This document shows positions 1-9,989 of a DNA stretch of 64,000 bases, piece after piece. The position numbers were made by a program, and so were the translations under genes. The stretch comes from an uncultured Bacteroidota bacterium. Lineage in GTDB: Bacteria; Bacteroidota; Bacteroidia; Flavobacteriales; Flavobacteriaceae. Position 1 is the first letter of the stretch; each line of letters opens with the position of its first letter. The stretch lies in assembly GCA_902620455.1 (NCBI GenBank), contig CACNIG010000007.1, positions 1-64,000 on the forward strand, in the 5' to 3' direction. The notes beneath the pieces were generated by a model. That model did not search any database, was not told where the DNA came from, and saw only the letters and a list, made by a program, of their open reading frames with translations.

Positions 1-590
1 AGAAAACTGAATGTTCTTGCAGATGAAATTTCATTTTTAAATTCAGAAATATCATTTAAGATTGCTGTTTGAGTCCCCAAAACTTTAGTATCATAATCAA
101 CTTTTGTATCTACAGAATAACTCTCATGTGGAATTATAGAAATTTTACTTCCACTTTCCTTACACTCGTATGAAATTTCTTCATTAGGAAAAAATTCTTC
201 TCTTAAAGCATTCTGTTCCACTATCTTAGCTTCTTCAATTGCTTGAATAAAAAACTTTGAAGATCCATCCATTATTGGTACTTCAGCTCCATTTAGACAG
301 ATATAACAATTATCTATATCTAAACCAGTTAAAGCGGCTAAAACATGTTCTGAAGTATGAATTCTAAATGAACCATTGTCTAGGTTTGTTCCTCTATCTG
401 TATTTGATATATGTTTTATGTGAGCTTCAATGAAATTATCTCCATCAATATCTTCTCTAATAAAAACAAGCCCAGTATTTGAAGGAGCTGGTTTGAATGT
501 AAGCCTAACATGCTCTCCAGTGTGAAGGCCTACCCCATTAAGTGAGGATTCCTTAGAAATTGTTTTTTGTGGAACAGTTCTTCTTATCAT
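1..590 (-). CDS. lpxC: UDP-3-O-acyl-N-acetylglucosamine deacetylase LpxC (3' end outside window)
   Basis: Committed step of lipid A synthesis: zinc-dependent deacetylation of UDP-3-O-acyl-GlcNAc. The visible 196 residues start [15 protein letters not shown] and contain the LpxC landmarks GVGLHTGEHV and a HTSEHVLAALTGLDIDN segment that holds the first zinc-ligand histidine. The ATG at 590 overlaps the lpxD stop (TAATG on the minus strand), so translation is probably coupled. In Bacteroidota LpxC is usually fused to FabZ; that part would lie beyond base 1 and cannot be checked here. Confidence 0.93.
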   Translation of the reverse strand, partial: MIRRTVPQKTISKESSLNGVGLHTGEHVRLTFKPAPSNTGLVFIREDIDGDNFIEAHIKHISNTDRGTNLDNGSFRIHTSEHVLAALTGLDIDNCYICLNGAEVPIMDGSSKFFIQAIEEAKIVEQNALREEFFPNEEISYECKESGSKISIIPHESYSVDTKVDYDTKVLGTQTAILNDISEFKNEISSARTFSF

Positions 591-1597
591 TACTCCTTCT
601 TATCAATTTTTTTTACTATTTCAGGTAAATTTTTAAAATGAATGTATGACTTATTATAGTTCATGTAAGAAATAGCAGGTGTACCAGTAACTCTTGAATC
701 GCTTTTGATATCAGAGGTAACTCCTGCTTGAGCCTGTATCTTAACATTATCTCCAATTTTAAGATGCCCAATAATTCCAACTTGTCCTCCAATCATGCAG
801 TTTCTTCCAATTTTTGTAGAACCAGCTATACCTGATTGAGCTGCTATTGCAGTGTTTTCTCCTATTTCAACATTATGTGCAATTTGAATCTGATTATCAA
901 GTTTAACACCTTTATGAATGATAGTAGATCCTAATGTTGCTCTGTCAATAGTTGAGTTAGATCCAATTTCAACATTATCCCCTATTATAACATTTCCTGT
1001 TTGAGGTATCTTTTTATAACTACCATCATCATTTTGTGCAAAACCAAAACCATCTGATCCAATTGAGCACGAACTATGTATGATGCAATTTTTTCCAATT
1101 TTTGTATCATCTAAAATTTTAACTCCAGGATATATTCTTGTTCCTTCACCAATCTCAACATTATTTCCAATACAAACTTGATTTTCAATTATACAATTAT
1201 CTGAAATCTTAGAATCTTTGCCTATTGTCGTGAATGAACCAATATATGACGAATCAGAAATTATAGCATTTTTATCAATCACAGTAAATTCACTTATACC
1301 TTTCTTTGAGGTAATTTCTTTATTAAAAAGTTCTAGGATTGTTGTAAATGATGAATATGGGTCTTTAACCTTAATTAGAGTTGTGTTTATTTTCTCAGTA
1401 GGTTCAAAGTCCTCTGCGACAATAGCAGCTGAAGCATTTGTGGAATATATGAACTCTGTATATTTTGGATTTGCTAGGAATGTAAGTGAACCTTTAGTGC
1501 CTTCTTCAATTTTAGATATGTTAAAAATATCAACATCTCGGTCACCCACAATTGTTCCATTAATTTGATCAGCAATCTGTCCAGCTGTAAAATTCAT
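590..1597 (-). CDS. lpxD: UDP-3-O-(3-hydroxyacyl)glucosamine N-acyltransferase LpxD
   Basis: Third step of lipid A synthesis, N-acylation by acyl-ACP. The 335-residue protein has the family's N-terminal uridine-binding domain (about 1-100) followed by a left-handed beta-helix of hexapeptide repeats (about 105-310). The segment [20 protein letters not shown] carries the catalytic histidine (H241). The family length is about 340. It lies directly upstream of lpxC with overlapping stop and start codons. A TAATTTTG box sits just before the ATG, so the mRNA may have almost no leader. Confidence 0.96.
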   Translation of the reverse strand: MNFTAGQIADQINGTIVGDRDVDIFNISKIEEGTKGSLTFLANPKYTEFIYSTNASAAIVAEDFEPTEKINTTLIKVKDPYSSFTTILELFNKEITSKKGISEFTVIDKNAIISDSSYIGSFTTIGKDSKISDNCIIENQVCIGNNVEIGEGTRIYPGVKILDDTKIGKNCIIHSSCSIGSDGFGFAQNDDGSYKKIPQTGNVIIGDNVEIGSNSTIDRATLGSTIIHKGVKLDNQIQIAHNVEIGENTAIAAQSGIAGSTKIGRNCMIGGQVGIIGHLKIGDNVKIQAQAGVTSDIKSDSRVTGTPAISYMNYNKSYIHFKNLPEIVKKIDKKE

Positions 1598-1602
1598 ATC
1601 TG

Positions 1603-1610
1603 CAAAATTA
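1603..1610 (-). promoter_or_regulatory. candidate -7 box for lpxD
   Basis: TAATTTTG read on the minus strand matches the Bacteroidota TAnnTTTG element. It lies about 6 bases before the lpxD start codon. No clear -33 TTTG at the expected spacing was seen, so the call rests on the -7 motif alone. Confidence 0.35.
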
Positions 1611-1648
1611 AAAAATTATGTCAAATGCTTATATTTAGACTGATTAAT

Positions 1649-2056
1649 ATGGAGATAAACTTTGGCTTAAAACAACTAAAAAAAGCATCTAAGGAACTTA
1701 AATCGCATATAAACCAAAATGTTGTATTAATATGTGGTGAAATGGGTGTTGGGAAGACAACATTAATTAAAGAGTTATTATTACTTGATGGTGTAGTCGG
1801 TAATGTATCTAGTCCAACTTTCTCAATAATAAATGAGTATTTAATAGATAGCGGTGAGGTAATATATCATATGGATTTATACAGGATAAAAGACATAAAT
1901 GAGTTAGAAAATATCGGTTTTTTTGAGTATTTAGAATCTGGAAGAACGTGCTTAATTGAATGGGGAGAAATGATTGAGGAATTAATTGATTCTGAATATA
2001 ATAAGTTTACCATAATTAAGGACAATAACTTAAGAATACTAAAAAAAAATATATGA
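1649..2056 (+). CDS. tsaE: tRNA threonylcarbamoyladenosine biosynthesis ATPase TsaE
   Basis: ATPase partner of TsaB/TsaD in t6A37 tRNA modification. The start chosen is ATG 1649 (MEINFGLKQL), giving 135 residues, the usual family size. An in-frame ATG at 1565 would add 28 unrelated residues and run into lpxD. The Walker A motif GEMGVGKTT is at residues 30-38, followed by the family signature SSPTFSIINEY and the segment YHMDLYRI, and later LIEWGE. The stop overlaps the next start (ATGA at 2053). Confidence 0.95.
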   Translation: MEINFGLKQLKKASKELKSHINQNVVLICGEMGVGKTTLIKELLLLDGVVGNVSSPTFSIINEYLIDSGEVIYHMDLYRIKDINELENIGFFEYLESGRTCLIEWGEMIEELIDSEYNKFTIIKDNNLRILKKNI

Positions 2057-2385
2057 GTTTTTTAAAGAGGTTATATTATTTTTCAACAGGTTTAATAATT
2101 GGGATTGTTTTCCTATTTTTTATACTCAATGGAAAGAGAACTTCTTGCAATTATGGTCCAAGTGCTAGAGTAATAGATAACATAATCTCTAAAGAGCTTG
2201 TACTAAAATATCAAACTGATTCAATTGTAGATGATAAACTCTATAATTTGATTTCTGAAGGAAGAGTTAGATTTAATAAAAGTGAAATAAGCAATGAACC
2301 ATGTCCTTTATACTTTGTTGAGTCTGGTGATTCAAGTCTATTAATTGAGAATTGTGACGAACAAGCATTTGTTGAATTTAAATAA
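2053..2385 (+). CDS. small membrane-anchored DUF4258-like protein
   Basis: 110 residues with one N-terminal membrane segment (about 8-26) and a short soluble domain. From memory this resembles flavobacterial DUF4258 proteins, which share a KxSCxYxPxARVxxNI stretch; here it reads KRTSCNYGPSARVIDNI. Function is unknown. It is translationally coupled to tsaE (ATGA overlap), and its last codons overlap the 3' end of the convergent proline dehydrogenase gene by 8 bases. Confidence 0.75.
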   Translation: MSFLKRLYYFSTGLIIGIVFLFFILNGKRTSCNYGPSARVIDNIISKELVLKYQTDSIVDDKLYNLISEGRVRFNKSEISNEPCPLYFVESGDSSLLIENCDEQAFVEFK

Positions 2386-3541
2386 CACTTCTTCTTTTTA
2401 ACTCAGTTCTTATTAGATCAAGCTCTCTTGACGTCTGCCCCTTTACTGAAGTATTTTCATCAGCCCTTCTTATCAAATACGGAATCACTTCTTTAATAGG
2501 TCCGTAGGGTAAATATTTTATCACGTTAAAACCTTCACTCGCTAAATTGAAAGTAATATTATCACTCATTCCATATAACTGACCAAACCAAATGTTTGCA
2601 TCATCTTTATTAATCCTATTACTCTCCATAATATTAATTATTTTATATATGCTCTCTTCATTATGAGTTCCAGAGAAAAGTGAAAACTTATTTAGATTTG
2701 ATAATATGTAGCTTGCTCCATTATTAAAATTTTGATCAGTTAGTTCTTTTGATCTACATATTGGTGATAAATAATTGTTTCTTTTTGCACGTTTATTCTC
2801 CTTCTCAATATATGCTCCTCTAACCAATTTAATGCCAAGAAAAAAATTATTTCTTAATGCTATATCATGAAGAGTTTTAAGGTAATTTAGCCTATCATGT
2901 CTATACATTTGGGATGTATTATAGACAATTGCCTTTTCCTTGTTATATTTCATCATCATACTTAATACTATTTCATCTATGGCATCCTGAATCCATGATT
3001 CTTCTGCATCAACGAGAACCCTTACATCTTTTTTAAATGCAAGATGACATATTTTATCAAATCTATCTAATGACTTATCATAAAGAAGTTTTTCTTTCTC
3101 ATTTAAGGATTCGCTGGAAGAAACTTTTTTTAAGATTTGGGTATTGGCAATCGCTGTAGGCTTAAAAACTGTGAAGTCAAGTATCGATTTTTCAGCAACA
3201 AATGTTATAGAGGACAGCACTTCATTTAATGATAAATCATATGAAGATTCATTTTCAAGACCTTCTACAGAATAGTGAAGATAGCTTTTAACATTTTTAT
3301 TATTTAGTTTTTTTACAGTATCAAATGATTCATCTAACGTCTCGCCAGAACAAAACTGTTCGAAAACTGTACCCCTAACAATAAATAATATTGGAAGTCT
3401 TAACTTTAATGCAACTTCAAGCAAAGTTTTACCAAGATTTGTTAGTGTTTTATTTGAAATAATTTTAAATAGAAAATATGCTTTTTTTAACTCAAAGTCT
3501 GACTTAAGGATAAATCCATTTTTAGTATTGTCTAAAAGCAT
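2378..3541 (-). CDS. proline dehydrogenase (stand-alone PRODH)
   Basis: FAD enzyme that oxidises proline to pyrroline-5-carboxylate, the first step of proline catabolism. The (beta-alpha)8 domain shows the hallmark LVRGAYIEKE and the C-terminal substrate region YLPYGPIKEV...RRADEN. The start used is ATG 3541 (MLLDNTKNGF), giving 387 residues; an upstream in-frame ATG at 3577 adds 12 poorly fitting residues and would sit near the aroB start. The protein is monofunctional: no P5C dehydrogenase domain is fused and none is found nearby. Confidence 0.93.
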   Translation of the reverse strand: MLLDNTKNGFILKSDFELKKAYFLFKIISNKTLTNLGKTLLEVALKLRLPILFIVRGTVFEQFCSGETLDESFDTVKKLNNKNVKSYLHYSVEGLENESSYDLSLNEVLSSITFVAEKSILDFTVFKPTAIANTQILKKVSSSESLNEKEKLLYDKSLDRFDKICHLAFKKDVRVLVDAEESWIQDAIDEIVLSMMMKYNKEKAIVYNTSQMYRHDRLNYLKTLHDIALRNNFFLGIKLVRGAYIEKENKRAKRNNYLSPICRSKELTDQNFNNGASYILSNLNKFSLFSGTHNEESIYKIINIMESNRINKDDANIWFGQLYGMSDNITFNLASEGFNVIKYLPYGPIKEVIPYLIRRADENTSVKGQTSRELDLIRTELKRRSVI

Positions 3542-3553
3542 AAAATAAATACC

Positions 3554-3561
3554 TAATTTTG
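3554..3561 (+). promoter_or_regulatory. candidate -7 box for aroB
   Basis: TAATTTTG matches TAnnTTTG and lies 25 bases before the aroB ATG, in the 45-base gap between the divergent proline dehydrogenase and aroB genes. A TTG at 3528-3530 is slightly too far upstream to be a convincing -33 element. Confidence 0.4.
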
Positions 3562-3586
3562 CAGTAAATCTAATCAAAGTTAATAA

Positions 3587-4615
3587 ATGAAAACTGATCT
3601 TTATTTATCAATAGCTGAAAAAATTAGTTCAGATAAATTTTCATCAATATTTATACTAGTAGATGAAAATACAGAGCAGTTTTGCTTGGAGGTTTTCATT
3701 AAAAAAAGTGGTATTAAATCATTTAATAAAATTGTTATTGCCTCAGGTGAAGAAAATAAAAATATTGATACATGTGTATCCATTTGGGGTCAACTTAATT
3801 CCTACAAAGCTGACAGAAAATCCTTGTTAATTAACCTTGGTGGTGGAGTTCTTACTGATATAGGTGGTTTTGCAGCATCAACCTATTTAAGAGGAATAGA
3901 ATTTATTAATGTACCAACTACCCTTTTGGGAATGGTTGATGCTGCGCATGGGGGAAAGACAGGGATTGATTTTAAATTATTAAAGAACCAAATAGGTGTT
4001 TTTAATGAGCCGCTAGAAGTATTATTAGATAGTGAATATTTAAAAACTTTATCAAAAGAAGAGTTTATTAATGGTTATGCGGAAGTTGTTAAACACAGTC
4101 TATTAACTGATAAACCTGACTTAACTTTTAATAGCCTTGTAAAACTTGATTTATTTAAAGATTCAGATTATATAATTAATAGTTACTCATTAGTAAAGAA
4201 TGAAATTGTAAAATCTGACAAATATGAGTCGAGTATAAGAAAAGTTCTTAATCTAGGTCACACAATTGGACACGCTGTAGAGTCTTATTCTCATATTTCT
4301 GATAAAGTAGATGATTTGAAGCATGGTCAGGCTATCGTCATAGGTATAATAACTGAACTTTACATCTCACACAAAAAATTTAAATTTCCTTTAAAAGATG
4401 TTTTAGCTGTTAAAGAGCATCTAAAAAAATATTTCAATTTAATTCAATTACAAGAAGATGACATAATTAATATATATGATCTCATGGTCTATGACAAGAA
4501 AAATGAAGGGAGTAAAATTAACTTTGTATTATTAAAAGAAATTGGAAAGCCAGTGATTGATCAAATTGTAAATAAAGACCTCTTCAAAGAGTCTTTTGAA
4601 TTTTACAACGAGTAA
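3587..4615 (+). CDS. aroB: 3-dehydroquinate synthase AroB
   Basis: Second shikimate-pathway step: NAD- and metal-dependent cyclisation of DAHP. The 342-residue protein has the nucleotide/metal core GGGVLTDIGGFAAST, VPTTLLGMVDAAHGGKTGID, the metal-site segment NGYAEVVKHSLL, and NLGHTIGHAVES. VDAAHGGKTG replaces the commoner VDASVGGKTG, but the GGKTG part is intact. It ends one base before the convergent Lrp gene. Confidence 0.95.
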   Translation: MKTDLYLSIAEKISSDKFSSIFILVDENTEQFCLEVFIKKSGIKSFNKIVIASGEENKNIDTCVSIWGQLNSYKADRKSLLINLGGGVLTDIGGFAASTYLRGIEFINVPTTLLGMVDAAHGGKTGIDFKLLKNQIGVFNEPLEVLLDSEYLKTLSKEEFINGYAEVVKHSLLTDKPDLTFNSLVKLDLFKDSDYIINSYSLVKNEIVKSDKYESSIRKVLNLGHTIGHAVESYSHISDKVDDLKHGQAIVIGIITELYISHKKFKFPLKDVLAVKEHLKKYFNLIQLQEDDIINIYDLMVYDKKNEGSKINFVLLKEIGKPVIDQIVNKDLFKESFEFYNE

Positions 4616-4616
4616 G

Positions 4617-5090
4617 TTATAGTTCTTGAAAAATATTTTTCATTAGTCTCTTTTTATCATTTATACTTTCTTCCAAAGAGATCATAGTTTCTGTTCTTAA
4701 AACACCATCCACATCATCAATAGAAAATATTATTTCTCTAGCATGTTCAGTACCTTTAGCTCTTATTTTACAAAATATATTATACTTTCCTGTAGTTATA
4801 TGTGCAACTGTAACATAGGGTTTTTTTTCTAGCTCTTGAATAATTTCATATGTTCTTCTTGATCTGTCTATAAGTATACCAACATATGCAATAAAGTTAT
4901 AACCTAGCATCTTATAGTCAAGTGTTAAGGATGAACCCTTAATTATCCCTAAATCTTCCATTTTTTTTACTCTAACATGAACTGTACCAGGAGAGATAAG
5001 TAATCTTTTAGCTATATCGGTAAAAGGGGTTCTAGTGTTATCTATTAAAATATCAAGGATTTTTCTGTCTACGTCGTCTAATTTTTGCAT
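4617..5090 (-). CDS. Lrp/AsnC family transcriptional regulator
   Basis: 157 residues: an N-terminal winged helix-turn-helix (DDVDRKILDILIDNTRTPFTDIAKRLLISPGTVHVRVKKMEDLGII, shown here in part) and a C-terminal RAM ligand-sensing domain (about 70-150) that forms the octamer interface. The family senses amino acids and controls their metabolism; the ligand here is unknown. It is divergent from the XRE gene. A TTGAAT-TTC-ATTCAA palindrome about 57 bases upstream could be an autoregulatory site. Confidence 0.93.
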   Translation of the reverse strand: MQKLDDVDRKILDILIDNTRTPFTDIAKRLLISPGTVHVRVKKMEDLGIIKGSSLTLDYKMLGYNFIAYVGILIDRSRRTYEIIQELEKKPYVTVAHITTGKYNIFCKIRAKGTEHAREIIFSIDDVDGVLRTETMISLEESINDKKRLMKNIFQEL

Positions 5091-5146
5091 TTTGTTTGGT
5101 GTTTATGTTAATTTATTAAATTTTTTTCAATCTTTTATACTTTTTA

Positions 5147-5161
5147 TTGAATTTCATTCAA
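5147..5161. promoter_or_regulatory. 6-3-6 palindrome upstream of the lrp-like gene
   Basis: TTGAATTTCATTCAA is a perfect inverted repeat (arms TTGAAT/ATTCAA, 3-base centre) in the 208-base divergent promoter region. It is placed as an operator for the Lrp-type gene would be. Regulator identity is inference. Confidence 0.4.
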
Positions 5162-5199
5162 CTATTTATTTTTTGTATCATGTTTCATTATCATTCCTA

Positions 5200-5241
5200 T
5201 TGTAAAATTTACAAATGTTCCTTATGTTTACAATTGTAAAC
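5200..5241. promoter_or_regulatory. pair of perfect palindromes sharing the half-site TTGTAAA
   Basis: Two dyads lie between the divergent lrp-like and xre genes: TTGTAAAATTTACAA at 5200-5214 and GTTTACAATTGTAAAC at 5226-5241. Together they give four copies of the half-site TTGTAAA/TTTACAA. The second ends 57 bases before the XRE start. Spacing and repetition are typical of cooperative operators. The likely binder is the adjacent XRE protein (autoregulation), with the Lrp-type protein as the alternative. Confidence 0.6.
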
Positions 5242-5298
5242 TTATAATAACAATATTACTGTTAATCAATAAGTTATAAAATATAATAAAAGTATAGG

Positions 5299-5664
5299 AT
5301 GAATAAAGACACAGTATTAAATAGAATAAAAAAGATTATCGATGATAGTAATTTAACAAACTCTGAGTTTGCAGAAAAAATAGGAGTTCCAAAATCATCA
5401 ATATCTCACCTGCTCTCTGAAAGAAATAAACCAAGTTTAGATTTAATAACTAAGATTTCTGAAAATTTTGAGGAAATTACACTGGATTACCTAATATTTG
5501 GGGTATCTGAATTAAAAAAAGATAAAATAAATGCCTCTAATGATCTTTTTTCATATAAAGAGACAGATAATACCAAAGATTCTGTTAAAGAATCTAATAA
5601 TAGAGTTAAATCGATAATTATTATCTATGAAAACAATAAATTTGAACAAATTGATAGATTGTAG
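5299..5664 (+). CDS. XRE-family helix-turn-helix regulator
   Basis: 121 residues with an N-terminal lambda-repressor-like HTH (about 5-65; NSEFAEKIGVPKSSISHLL is the DNA-reading part). The tail of about 55 residues is polar and shows no recognisable ligand domain. The family binds palindromic operators as dimers. The two palindromes at 5200-5241 immediately upstream are probable targets. The stop codon overlaps the GTG start of the next gene (TAGTG). Confidence 0.9.
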   Translation: MNKDTVLNRIKKIIDDSNLTNSEFAEKIGVPKSSISHLLSERNKPSLDLITKISENFEEITLDYLIFGVSELKKDKINASNDLFSYKETDNTKDSVKESNNRVKSIIIIYENNKFEQIDRL

Positions 5665-6035
5665 TGAAAAAAATATTAATTATTGTTGTTCTATTTACCT
5701 CTTGTTACAGTGTAGAAAGAAATTGTATTGATTTTAAAACAGGAGAATTTGAATTTTCATCTATCATTGATGACTCCTTAGTAACATCTCAATTTACCAG
5801 AACGGATAAATTTGAAATAGAATTATTTAATGGAATTGAAGACTCCTCATCAATTAAGTGGGTAAATGATTGTGAGTTTCTGTTGACTAAATTAAATCCT
5901 AGAACAAACCAGGAAAAGCGACCTGTGAGAATTAAAATCTTAAGAACCTTTGGTAACTCATATGATTTCGAATATTCACAAGTAAATAATCCACAGAGTA
6001 TAAACAGAGGAACTGTAAATAAAATATCTAACTAA
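5664..6035 (+). CDS. small lipoprotein of the parC neighbourhood, function unknown
   Basis: 123 residues starting with GTG overlapping the upstream stop. The N-terminus MKKILIIVVLFTSC is a lipoprotein signal with Cys14 as the acylated residue. The mature part contains NCIDFKTGEFEF and WVNDCEFLLTKLNP. I recall homologues of this kind next to parC in flavobacteria, sometimes mislabelled DNA topoisomerase IV by neighbourhood. It is an exported lipoprotein, not a topoisomerase part. Confidence 0.75.
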   Translation: MKKILIIVVLFTSCYSVERNCIDFKTGEFEFSSIIDDSLVTSQFTRTDKFEIELFNGIEDSSSIKWVNDCEFLLTKLNPRTNQEKRPVRIKILRTFGNSYDFEYSQVNNPQSINRGTVNKISN

Positions 6036-6048
6036 AAAAACTTAGTTA
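6029..6048. terminator. small hairpin between convergent genes
   Basis: TAACTAA and TTAGTTA form a 7-base inverted repeat with a 6-base A-rich loop spanning the stop codons of the convergent lipoprotein and parC genes. There is no T tract on the plus side, so terminator function is only possible. Confidence 0.3.
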
Positions 6049-8121
6049 AAATTCTAATTTAGTTTGTGATTCATCTTTTTCATCAGATACTTGCTGCTCA
6101 TCTTGTACCTCTATATCATCAATTTTTTTATTTTTTTCTGTAATAGATGCTTTAGATTTATAAGAAACCTTTCTAATTGAATCTTTAGTTACTATATTAC
6201 CTTTTGAGTCTCTACCCTTAATAATTAAATCACCAAAATCTTGCTCAAACTTATCTTTTCTTAATGAAGCTTTTTTTCTTAGGTAAACAGTTACAACATC
6301 AGCTTCATCAAAATTATTTACACTAAAGTAAAGAACCTTGGATAAATCTTTACCCTGAGTCAGGTCATACTCCTTATCACGTATAACTCCCGATACTTTA
6401 AATCTTTTCATAAAAGAGGTACCATTTTTACCATCTCTGTAGATTAGATTATAAATTTTGTTTTTGCTATCTGAATTAAATAATGAAATATGTTTTATAT
6501 TTTTTCCAACAAAAACTTTAGAATCAACCTTAATTACTTTCATGATACCATCCTCAGTAAAAATAATTATATCATCAAGGTCAGAACAATCGCAAACTAG
6601 CTCATCTTTTCTCATTGAAGTTCCGACGAACCCCTCTTCTCTGTTAACATAAAGTTTTTGATTCTTAATTGATATTTTCTTTTTATCTAGATCATCAAAT
6701 TCCTCAATAAGAGTCTTTCTCTTTTTATCTTTGCCATATTGTTTTTTTAAATGAGTGAAATATTGAATTGTATACTCTACAATATGTTCAAGATTATTTT
6801 TCACCTCTTCTATGTTAGCTTCTATGTTAACTAATTTTTCTTTTACCTTGTCTAGGTCAAACTTTGATATCTTCCTAATTGGAATTTCAGTAAGTTTTTT
6901 GATGTCATCAATAGTTATATCTCTCTTAAGTCTATTTTTAAATGGCTCAAGTCCATTATTAATTGTTGAAATAACATCATCCCATGTAGACTTTTCCTCA
7001 ATATCTCTATATATCCTATTTTCAATAAATATTCTTTCAAGTGAAATAGTATGCCATTGATTTTCAAGTTCAGTAAGTTGAATTTCTAGCTCTCTTTTTA
7101 AAAGATCTTTTGTATTATCAGTAGAAATTTTGAGTATTTCTCTAACTCCAAGAAAATGAGGTTTATTATCTGAAATAATACAACATAATGGAGATATAGA
7201 AACTTCACATTGTGTGAATGCATATAGTGAATCTATGCTTTTTTGAATTGATGATCCAGAAGGTAGATACACAAGTACCTCTACTTCTGAGGAAGTATTA
7301 TCCTCAATTTTTTTAATTTTTAATTTTCCTTTCTCAGAAGCTTTAATAATAGATTCAATTAAAGAAGCAGTTGTTGTTCCATAGGGTATCTCCTTAATTA
7401 TAATTATATTCTTTTCATATTTCTCAACTTTTGCTCTTACCTTAACTCTTCCACCTCTATTTCCATCATTATAATTCTTTATATCTATACTTCCTCCAGT
7501 TTGGAAATCTGGATAGAGCTTAAAACTTCTTCCCTTAAGATATTTTATACTTCCATCAATTAACTCATTAAAATTATGGGGTAAAATTTTAGTTGATAGA
7601 CCAACTGCTATACCCTCTGCTCCTTGAGCTAATAATAATGGGAATTTTACAGGAAGATGAATAGGCTCTTTTTTACGTCCATCATAAGATAGTTGCCAAT
7701 TGGTAGTTTTAGGATTAAATACAACCTCAAGTGCAAATTTTGATAATCTTGCTTCAATGTATCTTGAAGCAGCAGCTTTATCCCCAGTATAAATGTTACC
7801 CCAGTTACCCTGCATATCAATTAACAGTTCTTTTTGACCTATTTGTACCATGGCATCAGATATACTTGCATCTCCATGAGGGTGGTATTGCATAGTATGG
7901 CCAACAATATTCGCAACTTTATTGTATCTTCCATCTTCCAGGTCAAACATTGAATGTAATATCCTTCTCTGCACTGGTTTTAAACCATCCATTATATCTG
8001 GGACAGCCCTCTCAAGGATAACATATGAGGCATAGTCCAAAAACCATTCTTTATACATTCCGCCAACTCTAGTGAGAGTATTTGGGTACTCAGAATCTAT
8101 GTTTTCTTCATTTTCAATCAT
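6046..8121 (-). CDS. parC: DNA topoisomerase IV subunit A ParC
   Basis: Cleavage subunit of the type IIA decatenase. The N-terminal breakage-reunion domain shows the QRR-type motif ([11 protein letters not shown]), HPHGDAS and [12 protein letters not shown] with the active-site tyrosine Y121. A long coiled-coil/tower region and a C-terminal domain follow. At 691 residues it is shorter than the roughly 750-900 I expect for ParC/GyrA, mainly in the C-terminal DNA-wrapping part, and it ends in an acidic tail. Its start overlaps the parE stop by 8 bases. Confidence 0.95.
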   Translation of the reverse strand: MIENEENIDSEYPNTLTRVGGMYKEWFLDYASYVILERAVPDIMDGLKPVQRRILHSMFDLEDGRYNKVANIVGHTMQYHPHGDASISDAMVQIGQKELLIDMQGNWGNIYTGDKAAASRYIEARLSKFALEVVFNPKTTNWQLSYDGRKKEPIHLPVKFPLLLAQGAEGIAVGLSTKILPHNFNELIDGSIKYLKGRSFKLYPDFQTGGSIDIKNYNDGNRGGRVKVRAKVEKYEKNIIIIKEIPYGTTTASLIESIIKASEKGKLKIKKIEDNTSSEVEVLVYLPSGSSIQKSIDSLYAFTQCEVSISPLCCIISDNKPHFLGVREILKISTDNTKDLLKRELEIQLTELENQWHTISLERIFIENRIYRDIEEKSTWDDVISTINNGLEPFKNRLKRDITIDDIKKLTEIPIRKISKFDLDKVKEKLVNIEANIEEVKNNLEHIVEYTIQYFTHLKKQYGKDKKRKTLIEEFDDLDKKKISIKNQKLYVNREEGFVGTSMRKDELVCDCSDLDDIIIFTEDGIMKVIKVDSKVFVGKNIKHISLFNSDSKNKIYNLIYRDGKNGTSFMKRFKVSGVIRDKEYDLTQGKDLSKVLYFSVNNFDEADVVTVYLRKKASLRKDKFEQDFGDLIIKGRDSKGNIVTKDSIRKVSYKSKASITEKNKKIDDIEVQDEQQVSDEKDESQTKLEF

Positions 8122-9976
8122 TCAGATTTTCATTTATGAGATCTAGTTCAACTTTAAGATTATCTATTATAAATTGCTGTCTGTCAGGAGTATTCTTACC
8201 CATATAGAATGTTAGTAACTCCTCGACTGTTGTAGACTTATCTATGATTACTGGGTCTAACTTAATATCGTCACCTATAAAGTTTTTAAATTCATTGGGA
8301 GAGATTTCACCTAGACCTTTAAATCTAGTAATTTCAAATTTAGCATTAGAGTTATTAATTATATCATTTTTTTCTGACTCACTATAACAATAATGTGTTT
8401 TATCTTTATTTCTAACCCTAAAAATAGGAGTCTGTAAAATGTATAAGTGTCCATTTTTAATTAACTCAGGATAGAATTGAAGAAAAAAGGTTATGATAAG
8501 AAGTCTAATATGCATGCCATCAACATCAGCATCAGTTGCTATTACAATATTATTATATCTTAAATCTTCCATGCTGTTTTCTATATTCAGTGCAGCTTGG
8601 AGTAAATTAAATTCTTCATTTTCATAAACTATTTTCTTAGTCATTCCAAAAGAATTCAACGGTTTTCCTCTTAAACTAAATACTGCTTGAGTGTTAACAT
8701 CTCTTGATTTAGTAATGGATCCACTAGCAGAGTCACCCTCTGTAATAAAAATTGTTGAATCCAATCTATTATCTTTTTTTAATTCATTCAAGTGAACCCT
8801 ACAGTCTCTTAATTTTTTATTGTGGAGGCTTGCCTTTTTTGCTCTTTCTCTAGCTAATTTTCTTATACCAGATAATTCTTTTCTCTCTCTTTCAGCTTGA
8901 ATAATTTTATTTTGAATTGATTTAGCAACTTCTGGGTTTTTATGAAGATAGTTGTCCAGTTCTTTTTTTATAAAGTCATTTATGAAAACTCTAACTGATT
9001 TCATTCCTTTCCCCATTTCAGTCGAGCCTAGTTTAGTTTTGGTTTGAGATTCAAAAACAGGTTCCATAACTTTAATACTTATTGCCGAGATAATTGATTT
9101 TCTTATGTCTGATGTTTCATAATTTTTACCAAAGAATTCTCTTATTGTTTTCACAAATGCTTCTCTAAATGCCAATTGATGAGTACCTCCCTGAACAGTA
9201 TATTGACCATTTACAAATGAGTAATACTCTTCACTATATTGTGTTCTAGAATGAGTTATTGCTATTTCAATATCATTACCAACTAAATGAATTATTGGAT
9301 AAAGAAAATCTTGAACATTAGATTGATCTTCAATTAAATCTTTGAGACCGAATTCAGATTTAAACTTATTACCATTTAATTTAATTGTTAAACCTGGGTT
9401 AAGATACACATAGAACTTAATCATTTTTTCAACATACTCAATTCTGTATCTATAGTTTTTAAAAATTGATTGGTCAGGTTTGAACTTTACAAATGTTCCA
9501 TTTTTTTCTTCAGTATCATCAAGCTTTTCATCAGAGAGAACTCCGAGCTTAAATTCAGCTGATTTTGTTTTTCCATCTCTAGTAGATGCAACAATAAAAT
9601 TAGAAGATAATGCATTAACAGCTTTAGTTCCAACTCCATTTAGTCCAACTGACTTTTTAAAAGCTCTTGTATCATATTTACCGCCTGTATTCATTTTAGA
9701 TACCACATCAACAACTTTTCCAATTGGTATCCCTCTACCAAAGTCTCTTACAGATACAGAGTCCTCATTTATAACAATATCTATAATTTTCCCCTCACCC
9801 ATTACAAACTCATCAACACAATTATCAATCACTTCTTTAAGCAGAACATAAATTCCATCATCTGGTGATGAACCATCTCCTGATTTACCAATATACATAC
9901 CAGGCCTTAACCTAATATGCTCTCTCCAATCAAGAGATTTAATATTTTCTTCGGTATAATTAGATGTATTTGCCAT
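8114..9976 (-). CDS. parE: DNA topoisomerase IV subunit B ParE
   Basis: ATPase subunit of topoisomerase IV. The 620-residue protein has a GHKL ATP site ([10 protein letters not shown] about 46-55, then DFGRGIP and [14 protein letters not shown]), the transducer domain, and a TOPRIM domain with [12 protein letters not shown] and the metal motif [11 protein letters not shown]. The length is normal. It is the third gene of the minus-strand series ferredoxin-ychF-parE-parC and starts 13 bases after ychF. Confidence 0.96.
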   Translation of the reverse strand: MANTSNYTEENIKSLDWREHIRLRPGMYIGKSGDGSSPDDGIYVLLKEVIDNCVDEFVMGEGKIIDIVINEDSVSVRDFGRGIPIGKVVDVVSKMNTGGKYDTRAFKKSVGLNGVGTKAVNALSSNFIVASTRDGKTKSAEFKLGVLSDEKLDDTEEKNGTFVKFKPDQSIFKNYRYRIEYVEKMIKFYVYLNPGLTIKLNGNKFKSEFGLKDLIEDQSNVQDFLYPIIHLVGNDIEIAITHSRTQYSEEYYSFVNGQYTVQGGTHQLAFREAFVKTIREFFGKNYETSDIRKSIISAISIKVMEPVFESQTKTKLGSTEMGKGMKSVRVFINDFIKKELDNYLHKNPEVAKSIQNKIIQAERERKELSGIRKLARERAKKASLHNKKLRDCRVHLNELKKDNRLDSTIFITEGDSASGSITKSRDVNTQAVFSLRGKPLNSFGMTKKIVYENEEFNLLQAALNIENSMEDLRYNNIVIATDADVDGMHIRLLIITFFLQFYPELIKNGHLYILQTPIFRVRNKDKTHYCYSESEKNDIINNSNAKFEITRFKGLGEISPNEFKNFIGDDIKLDPVIIDKSTTVEELLTFYMGKNTPDRQQFIIDNLKVELDLINENLND

Positions 9977-9989
9977 TTTTATAAATATA

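Noticed and set aside
1565-1648. Longer TsaE start
   Set aside because: It overlaps lpxD on the other strand and adds 28 non-family residues; ATG 1649 gives normal length.
6046-8121. parC as a truncated pseudogene
   Set aside because: The reading frame is intact with the active-site motifs, couples with parE, and ends with an ordinary acidic tail; reduced length alone is not decay.
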